64,000 bases of DNA from a virus (IMGVR_UViG_3300020180_000014:1-64000), one strand, 5' to 3'. Numbered from the stretch's first letter, positions 46,309-54,456 are shown. Notes: generated from the letters alone by a model not told the origin. Numbers and translations: made by a program.

Positions 46309-46334
46309 ATTTGCTATAGATATAGATAGCAAAT
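46309..46334. repeat. 9-bp inverted repeat
   Basis: ATTTGCTAT, 8-bp AT-rich spacer, ATAGCAAAT. Confidence 0.75.
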
Positions 46335-46375
46335 CTACGGGCACTAAGCAGGAACTGGGCAGGAGGAACCAACTG

Positions 46376-46399
46376 ATTTAGTAGTGTCAACTACTAAAT
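46376..46399. repeat. 10-bp inverted repeat
   Basis: ATTTAGTAGT, 4-base spacer, ACTACTAAAT. Confidence 0.75.
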
Positions 46400-46493
46400 G
46401 TATCAGTAACTCTGCGTAGTCTCGTCGCACTCCAGAACGTAGGCTTGCCTACATTCGAGCGGCTTGACGAGAAATCAACTATTTACGTCGCGT

Positions 46494-47228
46494 CTACGCG
46501 TAGCCGTCGCGTGCGAGGGCGTTCGCGAACTCATTCGCGCCCGCGATCAGGGCCGCTTCGAACGCCGCCAGGAGGTCATCGTCGATTCCCTTCACCGGCA
46601 TGCGCCCAGCGGCCACCACGAAGCGCCAGACGCGTTCCACGCCCCCCGCCTGCTCGCGCGTCACAGCGGCCTCGTCGACCTCGGCCAGTGTACCCAGCAC
46701 CGCATCGTGGGCGTAACTGCCGCTGTACCGGCCCGTGCCAGCGTCGATCTCCTTCTCGGTGCCGCCAGCGAACTTCTCCGCGAGGTTCGCGGCGTACCAG
46801 GCAGCGCGTGCGGCGCGCATGGACCGTGAAACCGCCTCACCCTGGTAGCGCTCGGCGTCGTAGTAGCTGTCGCCACTCCCGTCGCAGCGCTCCTTCCACG
46901 CACGCCCCCACCAGTCTTGACGCTGCAGGAACACGCCGTCGTCGACGATCCGCGTGAGCTTCTGCTTCGCCTCCTTCGCCTTCCAGTACGCGTCGGAGAT
47001 CACCGCGCCGAGTTCAAGGCCCTCGGGTCCGAACCGCGCGATACGCGGGATACCGGCGAGCCCAGCTGCTGCTTCGGTCGCGAGCGCGATCGCCGCGTCT
47101 TGACCTTCGGGCGGCGTGCGCCGTGGACGCTTCTCGTTCAAGAAGTTCGCGAGACCTGCGATCGTACCGATTGCCGGTCGCGGATCGTCCCAGACGTCAC
47201 CCGTCAGCGGCGAACGATACTTCGACAT
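46494..47228 (-). CDS. unknown 244-aa protein
   Basis: ATG 47228 is used (MSKYRSPLTGDVWDD). Helical and Ala/Glu-rich, with KLTRIVDDGVFLQRQDWWGR, DSYYDAERYQGEAVSRSMRA and a Gly-Ala-Asn C-terminus. No motif was recognised. Its product may be structural or regulatory. An in-frame ATG at 47252 is less likely. Confidence 0.55.
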   Translation of the reverse strand: MSKYRSPLTGDVWDDPRPAIGTIAGLANFLNEKRPRRTPPEGQDAAIALATEAAAGLAGIPRIARFGPEGLELGAVISDAYWKAKEAKQKLTRIVDDGVFLQRQDWWGRAWKERCDGSGDSYYDAERYQGEAVSRSMRAARAAWYAANLAEKFAGGTEKEIDAGTGRYSGSYAHDAVLGTLAEVDEAAVTREQAGGVERVWRFVVAAGRMPVKGIDDDLLAAFEAALIAGANEFANALARDGYA

Positions 47229-47281
47229 GTCCGTATCATGCGCTCCGCGCATGGCCCTGTCGAGCCTCCGTAGGCGAACCT

Positions 47282-47308
47282 GATCGCTCGCGCGATCGAT
47301 GATAGATT
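47282..47308 (+). promoter_or_regulatory. palindrome plus TAGATT -10 for the 47315 gene
   Basis: GATCGCTCGCGCGATC (47282-47297), five bases, TAGATT (47303-47308), six bases, ATG 47315. Confidence 0.6.
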
Positions 47309-47314
47309 CTCAGG

Positions 47315-48961
47315 ATGCTGATCGCGAACTTCGGCGCCATCAACCCGGCGATGATGGCGACCGTCAACACGGCGATGTTCAGGCCAGGTGGTGCGCAGCC
47401 GCTGGTCTCGACCGGTGCAGCACCGGGCTACAGCATCAAGCAGCACACGCTCTACCAAGTCTGGCGCGAGCAGCTGCCGCCCGACTTCGGTTGGTTCAGC
47501 GAGATGGGTGTCACTCCGGTCACGATGACTGGCGGCACGACCGATCAAGCTGTCATCTCTGCACGCGCCGACGCGTGGCGCGACAAAGTCCGCGCTGCCG
47601 CCGCGTCGCTGCCTGAGTGTCCTCCAGGCTCCGTCACCGATGGCGGTTCGAGCTGCTACTACGGCCGCGCGGGCATGGGCGCATATCAAGAGATGGCTGA
47701 CGGCGCGATTCAGCTGATGGCGCCGGGCACGTTCCACGTCTACGGCGTGACGTTCACGGTCAACGATCTGCAGAACGGTCGGTTCACGAAGGCGTTCAAG
47801 CCGGACGCGACGCAGCGCAAGCGCATCGAGTGGGCTGTCATCAAGCGTTCGATCGGACGGTTCTTCGGCGATCGCGCAGGTCGCTACAGCGGCGCACCGC
47901 CGGTCATCGGCGACGGCATGATCAAAGATGCGATCATGAAAGAGGTCCAGGCGGGCCGAAAGAAGTCCGGTTGGGATCCGTCTGTCGACGAGATCCTCGC
48001 GATCGTCCCGGACATGGCGCTCTACTGGGTCAACTTCGATCGCAATCCGATCCAGCCGACGCCGACCGAGCGCACGCAGCCTGGCGGCTGGGTCTCGTGG
48101 ATCCGCAAGGGCGGCTATCCGCTCTCGCGCGCGATTCTCCAGAGCAAGGTCTCGGTCAGCGACGGCGCACTCGGCATCGAGTTCTGCTCGTCGATCCTCT
48201 GTCGTTGTCCGACGTCGATGGGCAAGGAGCCCGGCACCGGCCGCGCGATGAAGATCGGCGGTTTCCCGTCGTGTGTGCCGATGGGCTTCACGAAGAACGG
48301 CGTCGGGCAAGAAGAAGGATCCGGATCGTTCTTCCCGTTCGTATCTGTCCATCAGGGCATCAATGATCCCGTCTTCGAGGTGACCCTCATCCACGACGAC
48401 CCGTCGTGGATCGAGAAGATCGGGATGGCGGGCCGCGACTGGATGATGAAGATCGTCGACACGGCGTGCTCGAACGAGAGCATCAACACGAACGCACAAG
48501 CGAAGATCATGTGCGCCGCATGGGGCGTCGGAAAGGTTCTGCAGGCGAAAGAGAACCTGCCGAGCGCGAACCTGATGCCAGCGCCCGAAGCGCCGATCGT
48601 CCCACCGACGATGGATCAGTCACTTCCTGCGTCGCCGAACACACAAACGCGCCGCTACGCGGGTTGTGTCGCGCGCTTCAATACGTCGCGCAAGAGGTTC
48701 GTGATCTACTGCCCGACGGTATTCGCTGGCTGGGGAGGCAATTTCGGCTCGGCCGATGCCGTCACGCCGCCACCGCCGATCGGCTTCATGCGTACGACGG
48801 AACTCGACGTTCTGCCGAATGAAGGCGAACAGGTCGTCGGCCAGGAGCGCGACAACTTTTTCCGGCTCGACAACCCATGGATGTGGGCCGCGATCGCCGG
48901 AGCAACAGCTGTTGCGGGGGGCGGCGGGTACGCGTTGTACCGTCGCAAGCGCGCTGCGTAG
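47315..48961 (+). CDS. large membrane-anchored protein with GC/RF/YCP module
   Basis: A 548-residue protein. The N-terminal 430 residues form a mixed domain with several Cys (LPECPPGSVT, FCSSILCRCP), followed by a Pro-rich linker, the shared module YAGCVARFNTSRKRFVIYCP (about 447-466), the segment EGEQVVGQERDNFFRL also present in the 24113 protein, and a Gly-rich transmembrane helix (about 523-543) ending RRKRAA. This is the third member of the module family, on its own leaderless promoter. Confidence 0.7.
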   Translation: MLIANFGAINPAMMATVNTAMFRPGGAQPLVSTGAAPGYSIKQHTLYQVWREQLPPDFGWFSEMGVTPVTMTGGTTDQAVISARADAWRDKVRAAAASLPECPPGSVTDGGSSCYYGRAGMGAYQEMADGAIQLMAPGTFHVYGVTFTVNDLQNGRFTKAFKPDATQRKRIEWAVIKRSIGRFFGDRAGRYSGAPPVIGDGMIKDAIMKEVQAGRKKSGWDPSVDEILAIVPDMALYWVNFDRNPIQPTPTERTQPGGWVSWIRKGGYPLSRAILQSKVSVSDGALGIEFCSSILCRCPTSMGKEPGTGRAMKIGGFPSCVPMGFTKNGVGQEEGSGSFFPFVSVHQGINDPVFEVTLIHDDPSWIEKIGMAGRDWMMKIVDTACSNESINTNAQAKIMCAAWGVGKVLQAKENLPSANLMPAPEAPIVPPTMDQSLPASPNTQTRRYAGCVARFNTSRKRFVIYCPTVFAGWGGNFGSADAVTPPPPIGFMRTTELDVLPNEGEQVVGQERDNFFRLDNPWMWAAIAGATAVAGGGGYALYRRKRAA

Positions 48962-49273
48962 CTACTGCACGTCGCGCTTGAACAAGCCCTGCGTGTACAT
49001 CTTCACGTCGCTGAAGCTCACGTTGCGCTCGGCGAGCTGGTGAAAGCACGTGATGCAGACGCGCCGAATGATATTGTCGCGATCGTAGTGTGCCGTCGTC
49101 GCGCTCTTGATCGCACAGCACAGGCAGAGCCCGGTCAGCCCGTGGCGGTCGGCGATCTCTTCGGCGATACCGAACTCGTCCGCGATCGCAGCCGCCTGAA
49201 TCGCCGCGACGATGTCATCTACCAGAATGCCGTCACGGATCGCACGACCGTTCGCGTCGTAGAGCAGCGCCAC
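48962..49273 (-). CDS. two-Cys-pair zinc protein
   Basis: A 103-residue protein. Helix GILVDDIVAAIQAAAIADEF followed by CLCC and VCITCFHQL. Layout matches the 45113 and 56131 products. Predicted small zinc-binding protein. It abuts the stop of the anchored protein gene. Confidence 0.6.
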   Translation of the reverse strand: MALLYDANGRAIRDGILVDDIVAAIQAAAIADEFGIAEEIADRHGLTGLCLCCAIKSATTAHYDRDNIIRRVCITCFHQLAERNVSFSDVKMYTQGLFKRDVQ

Positions 49274-49285
49274 ACCCGAACAGTA

Positions 49286-49708
49286 CTACGTCTCGGGCTT
49301 AGGAATCGGCACCTCGACGGGTGTCTTCTCGTCGTCGGTTTCCGGCGTCCGAATCACGTCGCGCGTCGTCGTCCGGCCGACTGGTAGTTCATCGAGTGGA
49401 ATCCGAACGAGCGGTGCTGACCAGTCTTCGTTCGTGTTGAGCGGCACACGTACGGGCGTCACGTCGTCGTCGTTGATGAACGGCGGAATGATCAGGTGCA
49501 GTTTGCGCTCCGGGTGTTCCGCAACATCGACGAGGATCAACAGGTCACGTCCAGCCTTCGGACGTAGACCCGGCAGCTCGCCGATCTGGCGCAACTGGAC
49601 AATCTCGGCCCAAATGTCGATGAGCGTCTCGCGATTGATCGTCGTGCTCGCGTATGCCAGAAACCGCCCTGTCGGACGAAAGTACGCGAGATGCACCAGG
49701 TACGACAT
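49286..49708 (-). CDS. unknown 140-aa protein
   Basis: Begins SYLVHLAYFRPTGRFLAYAS and INRETLIDIWAEIVQLRQIG, then a beta region (DLLILVDVAEHPERKLHLII) and a Pro/Glu/Thr-rich tail. No family was recognised. Leftward transcript with the 48962 gene 13 bp downstream. Confidence 0.55.
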   Translation of the reverse strand: MSYLVHLAYFRPTGRFLAYASTTINRETLIDIWAEIVQLRQIGELPGLRPKAGRDLLILVDVAEHPERKLHLIIPPFINDDDVTPVRVPLNTNEDWSAPLVRIPLDELPVGRTTTRDVIRTPETDDEKTPVEVPIPKPET

Positions 49709-49740
49709 TCGCTCAACCGTAGCGAGCGGATGCCCGCCGG

Positions 49741-50277
49741 TCAGCTCTTCTTCTTGCGCTTCTTCTTCGACTTCGCGGCCGGACCATCTGGCATTGTCGT
49801 CGCTGCTGACGCAGCCTCGGCACCTTCAGGGATCGGTGTCGCCTCGACTTCATCGAACGAGATTTCGACCTCATCATCGTCATCGATTGCCTTCGCGTAG
49901 CCGACCACGACGGCTGGCCCCAAAGCCGCGCTGAGGATCGGCTCGGACACGGGCTCGGACTGCGTGGCCGGTGGGATCGTGACCGTCGCGAACGACGTGG
50001 GCACAGGTGCTGGCGGTGGCGACGGCAACGGCAACGGCGACGGAACTGGTCGCGGAATCGGCCGTGGCGGTGCCATGGCCTCGACCGCAGCGGTCAGGTC
50101 GTCGACGGTCATCTTGCAGTAGCGCGCGACCTCTTCGAGCACTGCACCGTCGATCGTCGCGCTCACGCCGTCGTGCGACAGCTGCCACATCTTCAAGATC
50201 TTCCCGAGCGTCACGGGCGCGCCCGCAAACCTCAGGTTGCGGCTCTGGACGTACGCGGCTAGCGCGGCTGTCTGCAT
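49741..50277 (-). CDS. helical protein with Pro-rich linker and Lys tail
   Basis: A 178-residue protein from ATG 50277, six bases after TACGGT. Helical N-terminal 70 residues, then a Pro/Ser/Val linker (RPVPSPLPLPSPPPAPVP), an acidic patch (DDDDEVEISFDE) and a C-terminal KSKKKRKKKS. The acidic and Lys runs suggest nucleic-acid or membrane contacts. No family was recognised. A shared palindrome drives it and the rightward 50336 gene. Confidence 0.6.
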   Translation of the reverse strand: MQTAALAAYVQSRNLRFAGAPVTLGKILKMWQLSHDGVSATIDGAVLEEVARYCKMTVDDLTAAVEAMAPPRPIPRPVPSPLPLPSPPPAPVPTSFATVTIPPATQSEPVSEPILSAALGPAVVVGYAKAIDDDDEVEISFDEVEATPIPEGAEAASAATTMPDGPAAKSKKKRKKKS

Positions 50278-50283
50278 GCCGCA

Positions 50284-50317
50284 ACCGTAACACGATCCCT
50301 GGATCGCTCGCGCGATC
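50284..50317. promoter_or_regulatory. bidirectional control region with one palindrome
   Basis: GATCGCTCGCGCGATC (50302-50317) lies between divergent genes. Leftward: TACGGT (50289-50284), six bases from ATG 50277. Rightward: TTTACT (50323-50328), seven bases from ATG 50336. One operator could therefore control both. Confidence 0.55.
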
Positions 50318-50335
50318 GATGGTTTACTAGGCTCC

Positions 50336-51310
50336 ATGTTCATCGCGACGTCGTCCGGCGCGTTCGGTCGTGCCCAGTTCGGCCAGGTCACGGCTACGTC
50401 TGCTGAAGAGGCGCAAGTTCCACGTCTCACCAACGCAGTGAGTACACTCACGCAAGCCGAGACCCAGCTCCGCACGACGTTCGCGAAGCTGATCCCCGAT
50501 CTGACGACGCTGCAGGTCGCGGGCAAGGATATTCCCGCGCCGCTGCTCGACCTGCTGCAGCGCTACAACGCGGCCGTCGGCAGCCTCATGGAGGCATCGC
50601 AGATCTGGCTACAGGCACGCGCGCAGACGCCTGCCAGTGACCTGCCCGATCCGAACTCGCAGGCGATCGCCGTCCCGACATTCGATCTGCCAGCACCGAG
50701 CGGGTTCGGATGGTTCGGCGGCGTCGCAGCCAGCGCGGTCAAGGTCCGGCACGGCATCGTCGGCAAGGAGATCACGACGTCGCTCTCAGGCTACATGAAC
50801 AGCCCATTCGCCGGTTACTTCACGGGCGGTCAGCTCGGGCTCGGTCCACTCGGCATCGTGGTCGCCATCCTGCTCGGACTCGCGATCGTTGGCGCGACGA
50901 TCATCCTGACCGCGAAGCTCACACAGACCAGTGACACAGCTGCCGCGAATCAAGCGATCACCGAGCAGGCACGCACGCGTGTCGAAGAGGTCAAGAGCGA
51001 TCGCGATCTGTTCGTGTCGACGCGCGACTCGTGCATGGGCAACTCGACGGATCAGACCGTGCGTCTGCAGTGCATCGCTGCTGCCAAGGACGTGCTCAAG
51101 GCCGCGAAGGAGGGTCGACCGCAAATCCAACGGCCGATCTCGCCGATCGTGATCAGTACGGTTGCGGTGCTCAGTGTACTCGCTGTCGCGGGTGGCGTCG
51201 GCTATGTGATTTACCGCAAGCACCGGAACGGTTCGTTGCTGCCACCGGCACATGCCCGTTCACGTGCACGTAGCGGCTACGACGTGGACGTTGACGACAC
51301 GGAGTCCTGA
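50336..51310 (+). CDS. two-span anchored protein
   Basis: A 324-residue protein with helical N-terminal domain, a first transmembrane segment (about 160-195, LGPLGIVVAILLGLAIVGAT), a charged helix with two Cys, and a second transmembrane segment (about 262-284) ending YRKHRNG, then an Arg-rich and acidic tail. Coupled to the next gene by TGATG overlap. Another member of the membrane-protein set. Confidence 0.65.
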   Translation: MFIATSSGAFGRAQFGQVTATSAEEAQVPRLTNAVSTLTQAETQLRTTFAKLIPDLTTLQVAGKDIPAPLLDLLQRYNAAVGSLMEASQIWLQARAQTPASDLPDPNSQAIAVPTFDLPAPSGFGWFGGVAASAVKVRHGIVGKEITTSLSGYMNSPFAGYFTGGQLGLGPLGIVVAILLGLAIVGATIILTAKLTQTSDTAAANQAITEQARTRVEEVKSDRDLFVSTRDSCMGNSTDQTVRLQCIAAAKDVLKAAKEGRPQIQRPISPIVISTVAVLSVLAVAGGVGYVIYRKHRNGSLLPPAHARSRARSGYDVDVDDTES

Positions 51311-52122
51311 TGCTCGTCGTCTCTGGTGCCAACGCGCTGGGCGGTTTCGGCGCAGCGATGCCCGAGCTGACGACGCTCAAGAAGCGCGTCGATCAGTGCG
51401 TCAAGTCGTTCCCGATCGTGAGCGCGACTGACAGCGGCGCGAGTCAGGCGCTCACGTGCGCGATGTTCGTCGGTGGCCAGAACGGTGAAGAAGGTATTCG
51501 CGCCTTCGAGAAGGTCACGCTGCTCGAAGCCGTCGACAACGCGCTGCTGTTCAACATCGCACAGACCCTCATCACGAACTGGCGCAACACCGATCTCGGT
51601 CCGGCGGTCAGCTCGACCGAAGTCAACGTTCGGCGTATCGCAGCGCAGAAGCTCGGTGAAGCGAGTGTCTTCGACGTTGTGTCACCGACACTCGCGGTGC
51701 AGGCATTGTCGTCTGCTGGCCGTGTCGAATCGAACGACAAGGTCAAGCTCGCCATCGTGCAGAGCCTGCACGTGCTGCTCAAGAACCGCGACATTCCACC
51801 GAGCGTCCGCACCGAAGCGATCACGACGCTCAAGATCTTTGCCGATCCGTTCACCCAAAACGACGTCTTCGTGCTCAACGCCGCGAACGGTGCCTTGAAA
51901 GATCTCGCCCCGAAGATCAACATCGGCCCAGTCACGACCACGCCGGTTCCGTCTGCAGTCTCGAAGTACAAGATCCCGCTGATCGCCGCCGGGATCACGG
52001 CTGCTGTGGCGACGACTGGGCTCGTGCTGTTCTTTCGACACCAGCACGCGACCGGGCTCAGCGCTGCAGGGCCTTTGCGGCGCCGAGCAGAAGCAGCACT
52101 GCGACGACGAAGAGCCCGATGA
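51310..52122 (+). CDS. anchored protein with HEAT/ARM-like domain
   Basis: A 270-residue protein. Residues 60-200 form a helical repeat-like array (EKVTLLEAVDNALLFNIAQT, VRRIAAQKLGEASVFDVVSP, VRTEAITTLKIFADPF) resembling HEAT/ARM repeats. A transmembrane helix (about 225-247) is followed by an Arg-rich tail. Ends next to the leftward gene at 52123. Confidence 0.6.
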   Translation: MLVVSGANALGGFGAAMPELTTLKKRVDQCVKSFPIVSATDSGASQALTCAMFVGGQNGEEGIRAFEKVTLLEAVDNALLFNIAQTLITNWRNTDLGPAVSSTEVNVRRIAAQKLGEASVFDVVSPTLAVQALSSAGRVESNDKVKLAIVQSLHVLLKNRDIPPSVRTEAITTLKIFADPFTQNDVFVLNAANGALKDLAPKINIGPVTTTPVPSAVSKYKIPLIAAGITAAVATTGLVLFFRHQHATGLSAAGPLRRRAEAALRRRRAR

Positions 52123-52344
52123 TCACTGGCACAGTCGCGCGCGTTTCCGCAACCAGCGGACCTGCGCCGCTGCCGTACCGCGCGCAGCTTGCTTGTCAGA
52201 CTCGAACGCGCCGCCGTCTTTGCCGCCCTGAACCTTGCCGCCGATGACGGTCTTGACGACGTACTCGCCCCACTCGTAGTTGCGGTAGATGCGCACGGCG
52301 CAGCTCGCACCGACGCGTGTTTCGTGGATCTTCTTGAGCGCCAT
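52123..52344 (-). CDS. small basic protein (73 aa)
   Basis: Starts ATG 52344, seven bases after TAGTTT. A beta-rich start (VGASCAVRIYRNYEWGEYVV) and helical basic end (AQVRWLRKRARLC). No family was recognised. Confidence 0.55.
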   Translation of the reverse strand: MALKKIHETRVGASCAVRIYRNYEWGEYVVKTVIGGKVQGGKDGGAFESDKQAARGTAAAQVRWLRKRARLCQ

Positions 52345-52351
52345 GAGGTCG

Positions 52352-52377
52352 AAACTACCACGATCCCTTGCGCGATC
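52352..52377 (-). promoter_or_regulatory. imperfect palindrome plus TAGTTT -10
   Basis: GATCCCTTGCGCGATC (52362-52377, one mismatch) with TAGTTT (52357-52352 on minus) for the 52344 gene. Confidence 0.5.
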
Positions 52378-52392
52378 GGGTCAGGTTCGGGA

Positions 52393-52740
52393 CTAGCGAC
52401 GGCGCCGTTTCGTGCGTCGCGCCGTCAGATCTTTGCCTGGATACGGATCATCGGTCCACGGCGAGAGCTTGACGCTCGTGCAGCTGACGCGATTGCCCTT
52501 GTCGGTGAGTCGCAGCGTCTTGCCGTAGCGCTGACCGCCGACTTCCAGTTTGCCCTCGCGGACCAGCGCACGCTCAGCCGCGTTGATCTGCTTGGGCGTG
52601 AAGCCCTGTTTCCGTACGACATGACGCACACCGCTCGAAAGTGTGGGCGTCGCGTTGTTACGCTCGCGCCAGCCTGTCGACCAGAAGCGCGTAGCGCACA
52701 GAAGGGTCGTCTTTGCGCTGGCCTTGCGACGGGGTGGCAT
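52393..52740 (-). CDS. small basic protein (115 aa)
   Basis: Starts ATG 52740, six bases after TAAACT. Basic ends (PPRRKASAKTT, TARRTKRRRR) frame a middle with winged-helix-like order (FTPKQINAAERALVREGKLE, then YGKTLRLTDKGNRV). Possibly DNA binding. No named family. Confidence 0.55.
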   Translation of the reverse strand: MPPRRKASAKTTLLCATRFWSTGWRERNNATPTLSSGVRHVVRKQGFTPKQINAAERALVREGKLEVGGQRYGKTLRLTDKGNRVSCTSVKLSPWTDDPYPGKDLTARRTKRRRR

Positions 52741-52746
52741 AGGCCA

Positions 52747-52781
52747 AGTTTACCAGATCGCGCGAGCGATCGTGTTAGCTT
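52747..52781. promoter_or_regulatory. bidirectional control region with one palindrome
   Basis: GATCGCGCGAGCGATC (52756-52771). Leftward TAAACT (52752-52747) is six bases from ATG 52740; rightward TAGCTT (52776-52781) is six bases from ATG 52788. The gap to the palindrome is 3-4 bp on both sides, the cleanest example of the pattern. Confidence 0.65.
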
Positions 52782-52787
52782 GAGGTC

Positions 52788-53174
52788 ATGAAGCTCATCG
52801 TCGCACTCGCGCTCGTCTTCGGTCTCAGCGTCACGCAGCCCAGTTGCCCCGGACCGGGTCCGGGACCTGTCGTCATCGGCGCCGTCGTCGACTGCACCGT
52901 CCAGAACCGTGACCAGATCACGTCGCTGATTGCCGAGTTTCAGACGCTGCTCCACGGGCAGATGCCGGACTGGGCTGCGATCTACCAGCGCGCGAAGAAC
53001 GCGGGCAAGGCGATCGGCGGTTGCGCGCTCGCCGAGATCGTCCAGAGCTACCTCGGCAACCGCACGGCACCGCCGCCCCAGGCCGACAGCTGGAACGCGT
53101 ACAACGCTCTGGAGAGGTTCAGGCGCGAGGAAGCGGGCAACGCGACGTTCAAGACCTCGGCAGGCGACATCTAG
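52788..53174 (+). CDS. exported helical protein, possible lipoprotein
   Basis: A 128-residue protein with a signal peptide (MKLIVALALVFGLSVTQPSC, Cys20 as possible lipidation site), a Pro/Gly segment, then helices with two further Cys. No family was recognised. It precedes the papain-like gene by two bases. Confidence 0.6.
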   Translation: MKLIVALALVFGLSVTQPSCPGPGPGPVVIGAVVDCTVQNRDQITSLIAEFQTLLHGQMPDWAAIYQRAKNAGKAIGGCALAEIVQSYLGNRTAPPPQADSWNAYNALERFRREEAGNATFKTSAGDI

Positions 53175-53176
53175 TC

Positions 53177-53956
53177 ATGCAAATCGGCAAGCTCGGACGC
53201 TCGCAGCTCTCGCCGCGTGAGTTGCGCACGCCGTGGTTCGCGCGCTACGCCGCGACCGAATCGACGCCGGGCTACACGGCGCCGCCGCCGATCGACGACT
53301 GGACCGGCCCGACGTCCGACTACACGTTCCTCGGCAATGATCGCGTCGGCAACTGCACGCGGGCATCCTACGGTCACGTCGTGCAGCAGCGTTGTGCACT
53401 GCTCGGCGTGAAGTGCGAGCTGCAAGCCGACGACGTCAACAAGTCGTACAAGGACGGCACGGGCTGGGATGGTGTCCCCGGGTCGTCGAGCGATCGCGGC
53501 GACATGATCGTCAACGCGCTCACGCAGCTGCGCAAGGTCGGGTTCCGCGACGGTCAGTACAAGCTCCGTGGCTTTGGCCGCGTCAATCACAACGACACAC
53601 TGGAGATGCGCGCGGCACTGCGCTTGTTCGGCTCGGTGATCGTCGGCGCGAGCTTGCCAGCGTCGATCAGTCGACAAAACACGATCTGGGATGTCAGTCC
53701 CGTCGGACAGCGCAAGCCTGATGAAGCGCCGGGCTCGGCCGGTGGCCATGCGTTCATCCTAACGAAGCATCAGCGCGGGCGCTGGGCAGGTATGCCGTGG
53801 ATCCACAAGACGGATATCACGTACGCGTGGGATGACCTCTACATCGAGGAGGCCTGGTTCGTCGTCGATGACCTGTGGATTACGCACATGCGCAACGCTC
53901 CGAACGGGTTCGACCTCGAACGGTTCGAGCACGATGTCGCGCTGATCGCTGCCTGA
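53177..53956 (+). CDS. papain-like (C1/C39-type) cysteine protease-like protein
   Basis: A 259-residue protein. An N-terminal segment (IDDWTGPTSDYTFLGNDRVG) leads into NCTRASYGHVVQ with the candidate nucleophile Cys, and a later GGHAFILTKH supplies the His. The order and spacing fit papain-like folds known from phage and soil bacteria. The middle contains SSDRGDMIVNALTQLRKVG. It may process virion proteins or attack the host envelope. Not proven active. Confidence 0.6.
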   Translation: MQIGKLGRSQLSPRELRTPWFARYAATESTPGYTAPPPIDDWTGPTSDYTFLGNDRVGNCTRASYGHVVQQRCALLGVKCELQADDVNKSYKDGTGWDGVPGSSSDRGDMIVNALTQLRKVGFRDGQYKLRGFGRVNHNDTLEMRAALRLFGSVIVGASLPASISRQNTIWDVSPVGQRKPDEAPGSAGGHAFILTKHQRGRWAGMPWIHKTDITYAWDDLYIEEAWFVVDDLWITHMRNAPNGFDLERFEHDVALIAA

Positions 53957-53958
53957 AC

Positions 53959-54456
53959 ATGTTCGAGCTAGAAGGATGGCGCGACATCACACCCGCCATG
54001 CGGAAGCGGGTAGGGCGCGTGCTACGCGATTGGCGGCAACACCACCGGCCGTTTGAGGACACCGAATACTGGGCTGCGCGATTTTTGCCGTTCGACGACG
54101 TGTTTGCACACACGCGAGGAACACAACCCGTTCGACTGTGGCGTAGCGAGCGCACCGACATCGACAACCGCTACACGACGCGGTTCACGTCATGGGCACG
54201 CAGTGCAGCCGCGATTCACAGCTTCGGTTGGGGCACGCGCCGCATGGTCACGGCAGTCTTCGAGCCTGACGACATCTTGGTCGACTTCGTGAACCTGGAT
54301 CTCGACCCCGAGCAGATGCAAGAGGTCATCGTCCGACCGGGCGACTACCAGATCTGGCCGTGGCGGGAGATCTGGGACCGCAACGGCCACTTCAATCTGT
54401 ATGAGCAGCCTGAGCGTGCTCGCGCTGCGGGCTATACGCTTGGTCGACAGCGCTAG
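53959..54456 (+). CDS. ADP-ribosyltransferase-like protein
   Basis: A 165-residue protein with the R-S-E order of mono-ADP-ribosyltransferases: VRLWRSER (Arg59/Arg62), FTSWARSAAAIHSF (Ser78 in a T-S-W motif), and LDPEQMQEVIVRPGDY with Glu122. The -2 residue to that Glu is Met instead of Glu/Gln, so target specificity may differ. Phage use such enzymes to modify host proteins or RNA. It is divergent or convergent to the small-gene operon that follows on the minus strand. Confidence 0.6.
   Translation: MFELEGWRDITPAMRKRVGRVLRDWRQHHRPFEDTEYWAARFLPFDDVFAHTRGTQPVRLWRSERTDIDNRYTTRFTSWARSAAAIHSFGWGTRRMVTAVFEPDDILVDFVNLDLDPEQMQEVIVRPGDYQIWPWREIWDRNGHFNLYEQPERARAAGYTLGRQR

Larger units (their letters stand above)
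46183..46493. other. AT-rich palindrome-dense intergenic region (possible replication origin or operator)
   Basis: The only AT-rich stretch in this GC-rich window. It holds ATTTGCTAT/ATAGCAAAT (46309-46334), ATTTAGTAGT/ACTACTAAAT (46376-46399), GTAGGC/GCCTAC (46439-46452) and a larger arm pair TCCTCCTAGTTCC (46280-46292) with GGAACT and AGGAGGA (46351-46367). No open frame. It is upstream of the AP2 gene; an origin, partition or master operator site is likely. Confidence 0.6.

Noticed and set aside
1308-52771. HIP1-type octamer (GCGATCGC) explanation for the palindromes
   Set aside because: The repeated unit is GATCGC-N4-GCGATC with a variable centre and intergenic location, not a dispersed coding-region octamer.
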